The translations under genes were made by a program, and so were the position numbers. The notes beneath the pieces are model-generated. The model made no database searches. It had not been told where the DNA came from and saw only the letters and a list, made by a program, of their open reading frames with translations. From Caenorhabditis elegans (taxonomy: Eukaryota; Nematoda; Chromadorea; Rhabditida; Rhabditidae), in NCBI RefSeq assembly GCF_000002985.6, contig NC_003284.9, positions 12,338,001 through 12,402,000 on the forward strand: a DNA stretch of 64,000 nt, written 5' to 3'. Positions 10,718 through 21,043 of the stretch are shown one piece after another; the stretch's first letter is position 1, and every line of letters starts with the position of its first letter.

Positions 10718-11119
10718 ATGTCAACTCCCTTGGGTTACCGGTCAATTTCAGAAACAGTCACAATGCAACCACAACCGCAAGATGCAACGTAAGTTGATTT
10801 AGTTCAAAGATGTATGCCGTTAAAGAATTTTTAGCCATTTTCAGAAATATACATAGTTCGAGAAATTGCTTTAACAAACTTGTATTTTCATAACTTTTTA
10901 AATTTTTGTAGAAAGTGTTGCAATTTTTCGAAAGTTGAAAAAATTTACAAAAAACAGCTACAACTGTCAGGTTTTTCCAGATTTCTTCCATTCCAACAAC
11001 CCGAACAACAAGAACCAAAAAAACCTTGCAAATGTTGCGTTCCTTGCTGTATTTTTGCCCAGATGTGTGCCTGCCTTGCAGAAGTCTGTTTCGCAGTTTG
11101 TGATTGCCGTGAGATTTGA
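10718..11119 (+). CDS. Small Cys-rich protein, 69 residues, CYSTM-like tail
   Basis: Two exons, 10718-10788 and 10981-11119, join across a GTAAGT...TTTCCAG intron in phase (71+139 nt = 70 codons). The N-terminal half is rich in Pro and Gln (MQPQPQDAT, FQQPEQQEP). The C-terminal 30 residues contain eleven cysteines interleaved with hydrophobic residues (KPCKCCVPCCIFAQMCACLA), resembling the cysteine-rich membrane-associated tails of CYSTM-type stress proteins. That comparison is by pattern only. An earlier acceptor at about 10911 would put the second exon out of frame. Confidence 0.55.
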
Positions 11120-12548
11120 AAAAATAACATTGAAATATTGCATAAAATAATTAAAAAATATGTATATAATATTGAACTAATAAATAATTTATCGTATAAT
11201 CAGCAAGAACAAAGTAATGTAATAGCCTTGCTCCGCAGCAAGGAAATTGTTTTGCTGGTTAGTTTATTAATAGGGGAAAAAAAAAGGGAAAAGATTTAAA
11301 AACTTTCCAACATTTTTTCTAATTTATCGCAAAACTGTTATTTGGCGAAACATTTTTTTAAAAATGCAAATTTTTTTACTAACTTGGAAAAATAAAGCGA
11401 AAAGAAAAAAGGGAAAAAAGTGAAATCAATTAAATCATTTTTTTGAAGGAATAACGATTCGGACAATTTTGAATTCATATGGCTAAAATGTTCTCTAACG
11501 AATTGCACGAATTTTGTAATAAGGCTTCTCAAACAATTTTCAAAAATGTTTGAACCCCGCATTATTTGTTTCGCCCAATTGAATACAGTTAAAATTTTGT
11601 GAGAATTATAATTACTATCTGAACCGGTACGGATCGAACAACAAGTTTTGGTTTAGAACAAGCTAGAATATTTTTCACTGTTACGAAATTGATCTACTCA
11701 TAGGAAAATCAATAATGACAACAGCCACTAACAATTTAGGCGAACGCTAAATAAGTGCGCTCGAATCCTTGCTGTCTCTTTAAATTTTTATGCTCATAAA
11801 GTGCAAAAAATTTGGGAGCTACTGTAACCATTAGCAACCAGTACTAAAGATTTCCGTTGTGCGAGTTTTTCCATTTCCTTTTTATTGGCTGACATTTCTT
11901 GTTAGAGATTGCATGAAGAAACCTACGCTGAAATTTTTAAGTGCTCTTTAGAAATACTTTTAAAGAATGAAGAAGCCCAAATAAATACAGCCGAAAAACG
12001 CAAAAATTTCGAAACAAGGTTGTTTATTTTTGCACGTGAATTTAATAAAATAATTCGCGCCTTTTAATTTTTTGTTGCAAATTTGAAAAAATCATAAAAC
12101 ATTGCATTCAAATAAGGCAAATGGAGTTTGTATTTTGTTATTCAGAGCAAAAACACACAGACGATACTCCAATTTTAAGAACCAAAACGACCTAAACAAA
12201 ACACTCATTTTTTATAGCCGGTGTATCTAAAAAGTACCTGTCAAAAGCACACGAAAGGTATTTTTGTTCTACAATAACAACCTCGCATATTTTTCTTGTC
12301 ATGCCAATTACTTGCGCACACACAAACCAGTGACCTCGTTCCGGATAGTTTTCTTCTTTTGCTCGCTGCGTCTCTCAATCTTGCACACTCTCCCCATGTC
12401 AACCACATTGGTTGTTTATTCAACACTAGCACAACGATAAGGTTTCTTTTCCATTTGCACATTTTTTTCAGCATTTGTTCTTCTTTTCAGTCCTGTCCAT
12501 TTTTGTGAATTGTGATGTTATTTCTTTTTATTCTTTCTGAGTTTAGTT
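11120..12548. other. 1.4 kb intergenic, upstream of first reductase gene
   Basis: Mostly AT-rich without coding signs. A short hairpin CCTTGCTCCGCAGCAAGG lies at about 11225. The last 300 bp (12240-12540) are pyrimidine-rich with a CTCGCTGCGTCTCTC block, similar in composition to the region upstream of the paralogue at 27.5 kb, so this is probably the promoter. Confidence 0.5.
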
Positions 12549-13592
12549 ATGGTTCACGCCATCAGTTTTGATTTTAAAGGTATTCCGATGCGGGAAACAA
12601 TTCTCATGATGGCTTGGGCCATGATTGGCACTGCTTTCTTTGTCTTTTTTGCTCTAAAAATGGGGCTTACTGCTGGATACGGAAGATACACCAACCAGGC
12701 ACAATGGGGAATCAATCCGAAACTCGCATGGTTTATCCAAGAGTCTCCCGCTTTTTTCATTCCTTTCTATTTCTTGTTTGGTGGACTATCTTCAACTGGA
12801 CGTATTTTGAATTGCATTTTTCTCGTTCATTATTTCTACAGGTTTGTTTTATCGAGAAAATGAAAAAAATCAGTAAAAGTAGTTTTTCAGGGCCTTGATC
12901 TATCCGTTCCGCATCCGATCGACTACAAAGTCTCCACTCTTAATTGTTGCCGCTGCAGTAGCCTTCTGTACATACAACGGGACCTTGCAAGGAGTTTGGA
13001 ATTCCTACTATCAACTGGAGGAAGAATTGACATACCGTCATCTTATTGGTACGTTTTTGTAGAAAGTTAAGTTCTGAAAGTAATACATACATAGATTTGA
13101 TCTATAATCAATTTACTCATCTCGAAAAAAACAAGAATAACTTCTGCTATCCTATTTTCCCGAATTGAATACAATTTTCATTTCAGGATCTATTCTCTAT
13201 TTCTCTGGAATGTTTATCAACCACAAGTCAGACAACATCCTGATGACGTTACGCAAGCCTGGAGAGACTGGGTACAAAATTCCAACTGGATTTTTGTACG
13301 AGTACATCTCATGTCCCAATTATTTTGGAGAAATCATGGAATGGATCGGCTACGCAATCCTCGGCTGGAACCTTCCTGCACTCGCGTTCGCGATCTTCAC
13401 GTTTGCGAACATTGGCCCAAGAGCGATTGCACATCACAAGTAAGTACCTGTTTGAGTTCTCAAAATGCCAGCTAGAATTCTGTTGAAGGTTACATGTCCC
13501 CGAACATCAATATATAAATTTTCAGTTGGTACAAGGAGAAGTTCCCGAAATACCCACCAACGCGTCGTGCCCTAATTCCGTACATCTATTAA
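12549..13592 (+). CDS. F42F12.3: Steroid 5-alpha-reductase-like (3-oxo-5-alpha-steroid 4-dehydrogenase)
   Basis: Membrane enzyme of the SRD5A family (NADPH-dependent reduction of the delta-4 bond of 3-oxosteroids). Four exons 12549-12841, 12891-13048, 13187-13439, 13526-13592; 256 residues, the usual length of SRD5A1. The C-terminal catalytic region is well conserved: KIPTGFLYEYISCPNYFGEI, EWIGYAI and the HHKWYKEKFPKYP-type end (here NWYKEKFPKYPPTRRALIPY). Several hydrophobic segments fit an ER membrane protein. The start is taken at the first ATG after a TTTAG acceptor; an internal Met at 12588 aligns with the paralogue start. Its paralogue at 27688 shares all three intron positions. The physiological steroid substrate in worms is not evident from sequence. 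Cosmid-style name is from memory. Confidence 0.9.
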
Positions 13593-14063
13593 TTTACAAT
13601 TATTTGTTTTGTTGTAATTTTTATAGTTTTACTCACCTCACATTCCGTTGATCGGCATCGGCATCTAATTTCTAATGCTTCAAGTTTACCGTGTGATGAA
13701 AAGTTTCTAAAATTGCAAATAATTTTCAAATAACTTTTTTTAAATGACATAAGTTTTTAACAGTATCTAAAACTGAAAGTTGAATAGGAACATCTCTGCT
13801 GAAAACAACAAACAAGACATTTACAGATGAGACACAAAACACAGATTTTCAAATGAAGATATTGAATAAGTATATAATTTTTAAGCGACATTGACCAGCT
13901 CCATATCAGGGCACAAAAAACCTTTTTTCAATATGGTAACGCGAATCACAACATTAACAGTAGTTTTTGCTTTTCAACTTTACTATTTCGTTGACACAAA
14001 TGGACTGTTTATTGCATCAAATACAGAAATATGCAAACCACGGAAATTGACTAGACGTTGTAA
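13593..14063. other. Intergenic between convergent reductase and dioxygenase
   Basis: 3' untranslated sequences of the two convergent genes; nothing else seen. Confidence 0.5.
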
Positions 14064-14945
14064 TTAAGCAGAAATATCGTTCAAATATTGCTGGCGAACT
14101 CGTTGCTCATCTCCATCAGCTTTGCGGTTGAATGCAGTCCACTTGGGATTATTTCGGAAAAGTCTCAGAGCAACGACGTCTTCCTGAAAATTAATATTTC
14201 TTCACTATAGTTCCAATAAAATTAGTATACAAAAACTCACCGAAGGATCGGTAGTGAAGCGATGGTAGATTCCTGCGGGAAGAAAAACAAAGTCTCCTCG
14301 ACGAACTGGGATGCGGATCCAAGCTTCCTGTTTTTCTTTTTTTTTTTTTGTTTTTCTTTGAAAAAGGAAGTTTTTTTTTAACGATTTGAACATTTGGAAT
14401 GTTTCTAATAACTTCCGTAATTTTTCAGATATCATCATGAAAATTGGAGATCATAAATTTTTCAACATTTGCCATCGAACTGCATTAACACTTTTTCAAA
14501 AACTTTTTTTTTCAATAAAACTCACGTCTTTTGTTCTGACGTCAAAGAACCCAACGCCATGCTTAATTACACGAAGTTCCGCATCATCGTGAAGATGTTC
14601 TTCAAAGAAGATGTCAAGCTGAAAATGCAAATGTTTATTTCTGTTATTGACTTTCAAATTGTTTACTTTTTCATCGAAATTCGGCATGGTGGCACGACAA
14701 ATATGAACTTCGTCGTGAAAATTCATGTCATATTTCTTGATAAGACGATCCAAGTCCTCTTGAACATGTTCGTCATCAAAGTTGACCTGAAAGGAAAATC
14801 ATTGTTTGAGAAATGCCTCAAATATTACTTTTGTGCATTCGACTCCAATTCGCAAAAGATCTTCTTCGGTAGCTTCTTTGTTCGGCGAAAATCTGCATTC
14901 ATCTTGGCGATTTTCCTTGGTAACATCAGTCATGAAATACGCCAT
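14064..14945 (-). CDS. F42F12.4: Acireductone dioxygenase (methionine salvage)
   Basis: Cupin-fold metalloenzyme that oxidises acireductone in the methionine salvage pathway, giving the 2-keto acid precursor of methionine with Fe2+. Five exons on minus: 14945-14829, 14786-14667, 14618-14526, 14327-14241, 14183-14064; 178 residues, normal for ADI1/ARD. Metal ligands are all present: His87 and His89 in EEHLHDDAE, Glu93, and His132 in [10 protein letters not shown]. Also seen are GVGFFDVR and [12 protein letters not shown] typical of the family. The ATG is 2 nt after a TTTCCAG acceptor, suggesting trans-splicing. Remembered as F42F12.4; a second paralogue exists elsewhere in the genome. Confidence 0.93.
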
Positions 14946-15542
14946 CTCTGGAAATATTAAAATCAGTAGAGAATTGGCTAAAAAAAAAGAGAAAAAAACG
15001 AAGAACAAAGAACGGAGGTGCATTTCATAAATGTAATAAAATCGATAACAGTGCGATGGACAGCAAAGACTGTTTCGATGAACACACCGATAACGGAGAC
15101 CACTTTTTATAGACATTGTGAACTAGTTAGATACCATTCGGTCATTTGAAAAATACCTGTTTGGTTTGAATTGAATTATGAAGTGACTTTATCACAAATA
15201 CATTTGATTTAATATAATCGCAGCGATCGGAATTGGATTTTACAAACACTAGTTTGTTTAAAATATTAAAAAACTACAGAATTGCTGACGTTTTCACAAT
15301 TATTGCTGGGTTGGCAAAAAGTCAGTTCAGGACTATCAGATACTGCACCACTATTATGAAGAAGCTGCTCAACAAATTTTACACATATTTGTGATCGCAT
15401 TTTAAATGTGGGTGCTATTACCGTTTTTAAAGTTTCCGTAAAAGAGTTTTCATAGAGTCCTTTCGTTTTATATCAACACATTTTGTTTTGCAAACAATTT
15501 TTATTGAATGAATGTGTAAACGACTGAGAAACACATACAAAT
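14946..15542. other. Intergenic, including 3' flank duplicated from copy B
   Basis: Upstream of the dioxygenase. Near 15285-15325 it contains a diverged copy of the sequence flanking family copy B (compare 4800-4860), and at about 15490-15540 the family 3' flank (TTTTTATTGAATGAATG...), showing that copy D arrived with its flank. Confidence 0.5.
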
Positions 15543-15768
15543 TTAAAGATTATTGTAGAGTTTGTTGCAACCGCTTATCTTGTTTTTTAGCTGGTGTGGT
15601 TTTCAAGCAGCATCTGAAGTCTTTATCAGTTGTGCAGGAACCATCATAGACAGCAGCACAGTTATGAACACAGAAATTGTAGCAAGTTTTGTTGGTTTGA
15701 GTGGCAAAACTGATCCATGGAGAGCAGAATGCGTAAGATTCATCACCATTGACACCAGCACAGAACTT
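15543..15768 (-). pseudogene. Cysteine-rich family copy D, truncated and frameshifted
   Basis: Minus-strand relic covering the 3' three quarters of exon 2. It begins abruptly inside the FCAGVNG codons at about 15768, where the tandem array starts, so the signal peptide, intron and promoter are gone. Near the 3' end an 8-bp deletion (CTTGTTTTTTAGCTGG against a 24-bp equivalent in other copies) shifts the frame in the KKQEFK region. The stop (15543-15545) and 3' flank remain. Clearly nonfunctional. Confidence 0.88.
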
Positions 15769-15776
15769 TGTTTTCA

Positions 15777-17026
15777 GAATTTAAAAACAGCATTGCAAAA
15801 ACTTTCATAACCACCGAGTTTAAGCAGAAAAAGTACGTTTTCAGGCCTAATTTTGGAGCACATTTTAAAATAGAATGGAATGGGAAATTAGTAGATTTAC
15901 CAAGCTTTGAAAATTAATATCTGGCTTCAAACTATCTTTTTGGAAAATCCCTGTAGCCATTTTATTGCAAATTTCGTGTTCTTTCTGAATTTAAAAACAG
16001 CATTGCAAAAACTTTCATAACCACCGAGTTTAAGCAGAAAAAAAACGTTTTCAGGCCTTATTTTGGAGCACATTTTAAAATAGAATGGAATGGGAAATTA
16101 GTAGATTTACCAAGCTTTGAAAATTAATATCTGGCTTCAAACTAACTTTTTGGAAAATCCCTGTAGCCATTTTATTGCAAATTTCGTGTTCTTTCTGAAT
16201 TTAAAAACAGCATTGCAAAAACTTTCATAACCACCGAGTTTAAGCAGAAAAAAAACGTTTTCAGGCCTTATTTTGGAGCACATTTTAAAATAGAATGGAA
16301 TAGGAAATTAGTAGATTTACCAAACTTTGAAAATTAATATCTGGCTACAAACTAATTTTTTTGAAAATCCCTTTTTGAAAATCCCTGTAGCCATTTTATT
16401 GCAAATTTCGTGTTCTTTCTGAATTTAAAAACAGCATTGCAAAAACTTTCATAACCACCGAGTTTAAGCAGAAAAAGTACGTTTTCAGGCCTAATATTGG
16501 AGCACATTTTAAAATATAATGGTATAGGAAATTAGTAGATTTACCAAACTTTGAAAATTAATATCTGGCTACAAACTAATTTTTTTGAAAATCCCTTTTT
16601 GAAAATCCCTGTAGCCATTTTATTGCAAATTTCGTGTTCTTTCTGAATTTAAAAACAGCATTGCAAAATCTTTCATAACCACCGAGTTTAAGCAGAAAAA
16701 GTACGTTTTCAGGCCTAATATTGGAGCACATTTTGAAATATAATGGTATAGGAAATTAGTAGATTTACCAAACTTTGAAAATTAATATCTGGCTACAAAC
16801 TAATTTTTTTGAAAATCCCTTTTTGAAAATCCCTGTAGCCATTTTATTGCAAATTTCGTGTTCTTTCTGAATTTAAAAACAGCATTGCAAAAACTTTCAT
16901 AACCACCGAGTTTAAGCAGAAAAAGTACGTTTTCAGGCCTAATATTGGAGCACATTTTAAAATAGAATGGAATAGGAAATTAGTAGATTTACCAAACTTT
17001 GAAAATTAATATCTGGCTTCAAACTA
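15777..17026. repeat. Tandem array, about 5.7 units of 210/224 bp
   Basis: Units beginning GAATTTAAAAACAGCATTGC start at 15777, 15987, 16197, 16421, 16645 and 16869. The first two periods are 210 bp; the next three are 224 bp because TTTTTGAAAATCCC is duplicated within the unit. The last unit is cut near CTTCAAACTA. Units differ by only a few substitutions, so the array expanded recently. It abuts the truncated end of copy D. No protein-coding potential recognised. Confidence 0.93.
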
Positions 17027-17035
17027 AAATTGAAT

Positions 17036-17095
17036 TAAAGTTTTATTGAATGTGTGCAACGACTGAAGCAACATACACAAATTCAAAGATTATTG
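17036..17095 (-). pseudogene. 3' scrap of another cysteine-rich family copy
   Basis: After the tandem array the minus strand again shows the family 3' end: TTTTATTGAATG, GCAACGACTGAAGCAACATA and CAAAGATTATTG, corresponding to the polyadenylation region and the last few codons (YNNL) with the stop changed. It ends where the inverted-repeat arm begins (17108). It shows that a ninth copy once lay here. Confidence 0.7.
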
Positions 17096-17467
17096 AAATG
17101 TACAAAGAAATGTTCGAAAGGTTGGGAATGACCAAGTTCTGCCTTGTCTCGTTGTTTTCTCGAATATGACTGTACGCAACAAAATATTTTTAAATTGATA
17201 GGGAAAGCTAAAGAATACTGGAAAATGACAAAAATATGTTTTTTTGTAAATGTTTTCAAGGTGTGTGTGAGCATTACGAAAGTGAGGTGTTGTTTGAATT
17301 CACGTGAGATTGGTGTGCTTTTCCAAGGTGTTGAACAAATTTCAGCGTTAAAATAAAAACCAGTAGTTTTTTGTGGAAAGCATTTAATGAAACGGAAAGT
17401 TATTTTCTTTGTAACATACTGAATAGCGCACCGTGCGCAAACATTTCAGGATACAGCTACTACACAT

Positions 17468-17730
17468 CAGGGGTGGGCGGCTAATCGTTTTTTTTTTCGG
17501 CTAACGGCTAATTCGGCTGAAACGGTGTTTCAAAAGTTTCGGCTAACGGCTAGTTCGGCTAATATTAGCCAAATTAGCTGATCGACGAACTTGGCTAATT
17601 CGGCTATTAGCCGCCCACCTCTGCCCCAGACCCTAGAGAGCCCTACCTCAGACCCTAGCCTACCCTAGAGAGCCCTAAAGATCGGCTGACGGCTGATTCG
17701 GCTATTAGCCGAATTAGCCGCCCACTCCTG
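17468..17730. mobile_element. hAT-type MITE, 263 bp (left arm copy)
   Basis: Flanked by an 8-bp direct repeat CTACACAT (17460-17467 and 17731-17738). Ends are CAGGGGTGGGCGGC and, inverted, CAGGAGTGGGCGGC, the CAG-type hAT terminus. The interior is made of imperfect GGCTAA/TTAGCC repeats and a CCCTAGAGAGCCCTA repeat, with no coding capacity. Confidence 0.88.
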
Positions 17731-17738
17731 CTACACAT

Positions 17739-18257
17739 GTATATGACTGTTTTAATCAGTAGAAAGAAATCAATAATGGCACTGGATAAATAAGTACATA
17801 TTTCGTTCGAACAAGACCTATATACTCTATGTTTTTTTGAAGGTTTAACATATTAAAACGTTTGTTATCCAATAGTCTTCCACTGGGAAGACATAGTAAG
17901 TCATATCCTAAGTACTTTGTTATTATAACAAAACTGAAATTTAAAAAAAATCATTAGGCACGATTTTAAAGATTGTAATATTTGTCTCGCTCAACTATTT
18001 TTCCTTGTACAAGTCAAAAATTTTAAAATTATTTTTAGCCACTTGCCAACGAGAAACAATATAATCCAAAAAATGATGTTTCAGACTCCAGGATTACTGT
18101 TCAAGTGATGGTGTCTTTTTATCTAATTTCATTATGACGGTTTCAATTCAAAAGGTTTTTTTTTGCAGAAATGCACTTCTTAAAACATTTCGTACATATT
18201 TCACGGTTTACTCTTTTTTAATTAAAATGACTGAAGAAAAACAAACAGAGAACTCAT
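17739..18257. other. Non-coding part of the left arm
   Basis: AT-rich sequence identical (inverted) to 23122-23640 as far as compared. No gene seen. Confidence 0.5.
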
Positions 18258-18610
18258 TTAAAGATTGTTGTAAAGCTTGTTGCAACCACTCATCTTGAAT
18301 TCTTGTTTCTTGGCTGGAGTAGTTTTCAAGCAGCATCTGAAGTCTTTATCAGTTGTGCAGGAACCATCATAGACAGCAGCACAGTTATGAACACAGAGAT
18401 TGTAGCAAGTCTTGTTTCTGTGAGTGGCAAAACTGATCCATGGAGAGCAGAATGCGTAAGATTCACCACCATTGACACCAGCACAGAACTCTTGACAGAG
18501 TTGCAAGGTGATGGAGCTGATGGCAGAAACAAGGCAAAGGGCAACGAGGGTGCGAAGGAACTGCAAGGATATTCAGTTTTTTTTCAGTTAAAGCTGAGAT
18601 TACTTACCAT
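18258..18610 (-). CDS. Secreted 10-cysteine protein, family copy E
   Basis: ATG-only exon 18610-18608, 47-nt intron, exon 2 18560-18258; about 101 residues with the family signal peptide and ten mature cysteines. The protein is identical to that of copy H (HRNK...TDKDF variant). Unlike the other copies, its promoter has CTACAAATAG (minus strand, 18666-18657) instead of CTATAAATAG, so the TATA box is mutated, although the conserved upstream element (18757-18792) is present. Expression may therefore differ from H. Divergent from copy F. Confidence 0.82.
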
Positions 18611-19507
18611 GATGATGTGTCAGATAAATTCTGATATTCTATGTGTCTCTGTGACACTATTTGTAGTCACCTTTTACAGCTGGAGCCAACGAATGTTGGA
18701 AAAATTGGAAGCTGATGTACGTGAATAGCGCAGTAGGGGGTAATCATATTGAAACAGTTTCAACAATGGCTTGATGCGTAGGTGCACATTCCTTTGTTGT
18801 AATTGATGAACCACTGAAACAACTTAAACAAGTGTTCTAGGTGGTTTGTTGAAACTCTGAGTTATTGTTGTGTTTGTAAGTGCTGAAATAATAATAAGAA
18901 TTTGAAGGTTCAAAAAGTATGTGTAATTATCCTTAAAAAAGAAAATTGTTCATTCATATAATTATCGAGATAAAAGTAAAGTTCGATTTTGTATTCTTAG
19001 GCTCAGTGCAAGTGATCGGAAATTGTTTCCACATTGGCTTGTAACACATGCGGTATGAAAAACACTCACAGAATAATTTTTTTCTGGAAAAAAATGCTGC
19101 AATTTTTTTTCTGAAATGACAGTATTATCTGAACAATTCGGAAAATTGTTCGAAATTATAAGTACAATAGTTCAAACACCTTGTCCAATCTTTCAAAAAA
19201 GTTTATAAAAGTGTCGGTGTAATTTTATTATTTTAATTTCTTTTCACTTTGCTCAGTTTTCTAAACTATGTGACTGAGACATTTGCATAAGTTGTTTCAG
19301 TGATCATCTTCCAATTGCAACAATGGAATGTGCACCTACGCATCAAGTCATTGTTGAAACAGTTTTAATATGATTACCCCATACTGGGCTATTCAGATAC
19401 ATCAGCTACCAATATTTCCAAGGTTCATTGACAACATCTGTGAAAAGTCGACTATAAATAGTGTCCCGGAGTCCCACCAAATATCAGAACTTATCTGACA
19501 CTTCATT
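18611..19507. promoter_or_regulatory. Divergent spacer of copies E and F with two promoter modules
   Basis: Holds the conserved family element twice in opposite orientation: toward E at 18757-18792 and toward F at about 19325-19360 (both contain CACCTACGCATCAAG or its complement). F has a TATAAATA at 19453-19460, 55 nt before its ATG. A CTACTGCGCTATTCAC-like block accompanies each module. The 500 bp between them are AT-rich without a gene. Confidence 0.65.
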
Positions 19508-19858
19508 ATGGTAAGTAATCTCAGAATTAACTGAAAAAACTGAATATCCTTGCAGTTCCTTCGCACCCTCGTTGCCCTTTGCCTTGTTTCTGCCATCAGC
19601 TCCATCACCTTGCAACTCTGTCAAGAGTTCTGTGCTGGTGTCAATGGTGGTGAATCTTACGCATTCTGCTCTCCATGGATCAGTTTTGCCACTCAAACCA
19701 ACAAAACTTGCTACAATCTCTGTGTTCATAATTGTGCTGCTGTCTATGATGGTTCCTGCACAACTGACCCTGACTTCAGATGCTGCTTGAAAACTACTCC
19801 AGCTAAGAAACAAGAGTTCAAGATGAGCGGTTGCAACAAACTCTACAATAATCTTTAA
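19508..19858 (+). CDS. Secreted 10-cysteine protein, family copy F
   Basis: ATG-only exon 19508-19510, 45-nt intron, exon 2 19556-19858; about 101 residues. Signal peptide (MFLRTLVALCLVSAISS) and ten cysteines as in the family, QTNK...TDPDF variant. The protein is identical to copy G. TATA box and the upstream element are intact, so it is probably expressed. Convergent with copy G, 806 bp apart. Confidence 0.88.
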
Positions 19859-20664
19859 ATGCGCTTGTGTTTTTCTGTCGTTGAACATTCATTCAGTAAA
19901 AATTGCTTTCAAAACAAAATGTATTGATATCTTCTCAGGAGCTGTAAAACAGATTTGTCTCGGAAACAGCAAACGTTCGGATGCCAAGAAAAATCGTTTT
20001 TAAAAATTGTAAAAAACGTTTTCTGCATTTTTTAAATACCAATGCCATTGAAAACTTTGAAAAGTGCATACTAACTGAAAATACAAATGATTCTTATCAA
20101 TCAAAACAGAAGTTAAAACAGAAATAAAACAGAAAAACTGTAGAATAGTTTTTTTCTGAAAATTGCAAACCAAACAAATTCTTTTTCATTTAAAACATTC
20201 ATTCACATGCTTTTTGAATAATACTTGATAAGCTGTGAAAAAGGACGTCAAAAAAATTTTAAGCAATTAAAATTATGTATTTAAAAAGTTAGGTATTCGG
20301 TTGTAATGGACTTCGTTCCCTCTAGAATCACCTGAATATTTTAACACAACGCTTTCTTCCGCCAATGCGTCTTGTCACTTGCGCTTCACTTCATCTCTCT
20401 TCGTATCGGGGTTAGAACTTCGGCTAGTCGGTTCTACTAAAACCGCCCCACAACATTAAAGCAAACAATTTGTATTTTCAGTATACGTAAAATCTTTTTT
20501 ACACCTCAAAATAAAAAATATTCAGATAAGCATTTCTTGACATCCAGAAGTTCGCCGTTATCTGTACCAATCTATTCTATAGTTCCTAACAAAATTTCAA
20601 TGGTTTTTGTTTTGAATTAAAATTTTATTGAAGGAGTGCAACGACTGAAGCAACATACACAAAT
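19859..20664. other. Spacer between convergent copies F and G
   Basis: Mostly AT-rich. At about 20300-20460 a GC-richer block begins with sequence homologous (inverted) to the 3' flank of copy A (CCATTACAACC side). No gene recognised. Confidence 0.45.
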
Positions 20665-21043
20665 TTAAAGATTATTGTAGAGTTTGTTGCAACCACTCAT
20701 TTTGAATTCTTGTTTCTTAGCTGGAGTAGTTTTCAAGCAGCATCTGAAGTCAGGGTCAGTTGTGCAGGAACCATCATAGACAGCAGCACAGTTATGAACA
20801 CAGAGATTGTAGCAAGTTTTGTTGGTTTGAGTGGCAAAACTGATCCATGGAGAGCAGAATGCGTAAGATTCGCCACCATTGACACCAGCACAGAACTCTT
20901 GACAGAGTTGCAAGGTGATGGAGCTGATGGCAGAAACAAGGCAGAGGGCAACGAGGGTGCGAAGGAACTGCAAGGATATTCAGTTGTTTTTATTAATTAT
21001 TCTATTATCAACTGCTCTATTAAAAACTGAAACTACTTACCAT
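20665..21043 (-). CDS. Secreted 10-cysteine protein, family copy G
   Basis: ATG-only exon 21043-21041, 73-nt intron (longer than the 45-47 nt of the others because of an AT-rich insertion), exon 2 20967-20665. About 101 residues, identical in protein to copy F. TATAAATA (minus, 21099-21092) starts 56 nt before the ATG. The upstream element near 21191-21227 is degenerate (TTATGCGTGGGTGCACAT). Confidence 0.87.

Larger units (their letters stand above)
17108..18638 (+). repeat. Left arm of large inverted repeat
   Basis: This segment is repeated in reverse complement at 22741-24271. Paired features keep a constant coordinate sum of 41379 (stop codons 18258/23121, ATGs 18610/22769, MITE ends 17730/23649), so there is no net indel over about 1.53 kb. 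Every stretch I compared matched base for base, apart from a mismatch near the inner edge at about 18629. Contains copy E and a hAT-type MITE. Outer edge breaks after AAATGTTCG; inner edge falls in the 5' untranslated region of copy E. Confidence 0.9.

Noticed and set aside
15777-17026. CRISPR-like array
   Set aside because: Units are contiguous 210/224-bp tandem repeats without spacers in a eukaryotic genome.
17144-17356. 70-codon ORF present identically in both inverted arms (also 24023-24235)
   Set aside because: Identity simply reflects the arm duplication; no splice context or codon signal supports it.
20710-21030. Long antisense and third-frame ORFs across every cysteine-rich family copy
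   Set aside because: They recur in each copy only because the coding exon recurs; they lack a signal peptide logic, splice signals and the TATA promoter, and the ten-cysteine frame has the matching intron and start.
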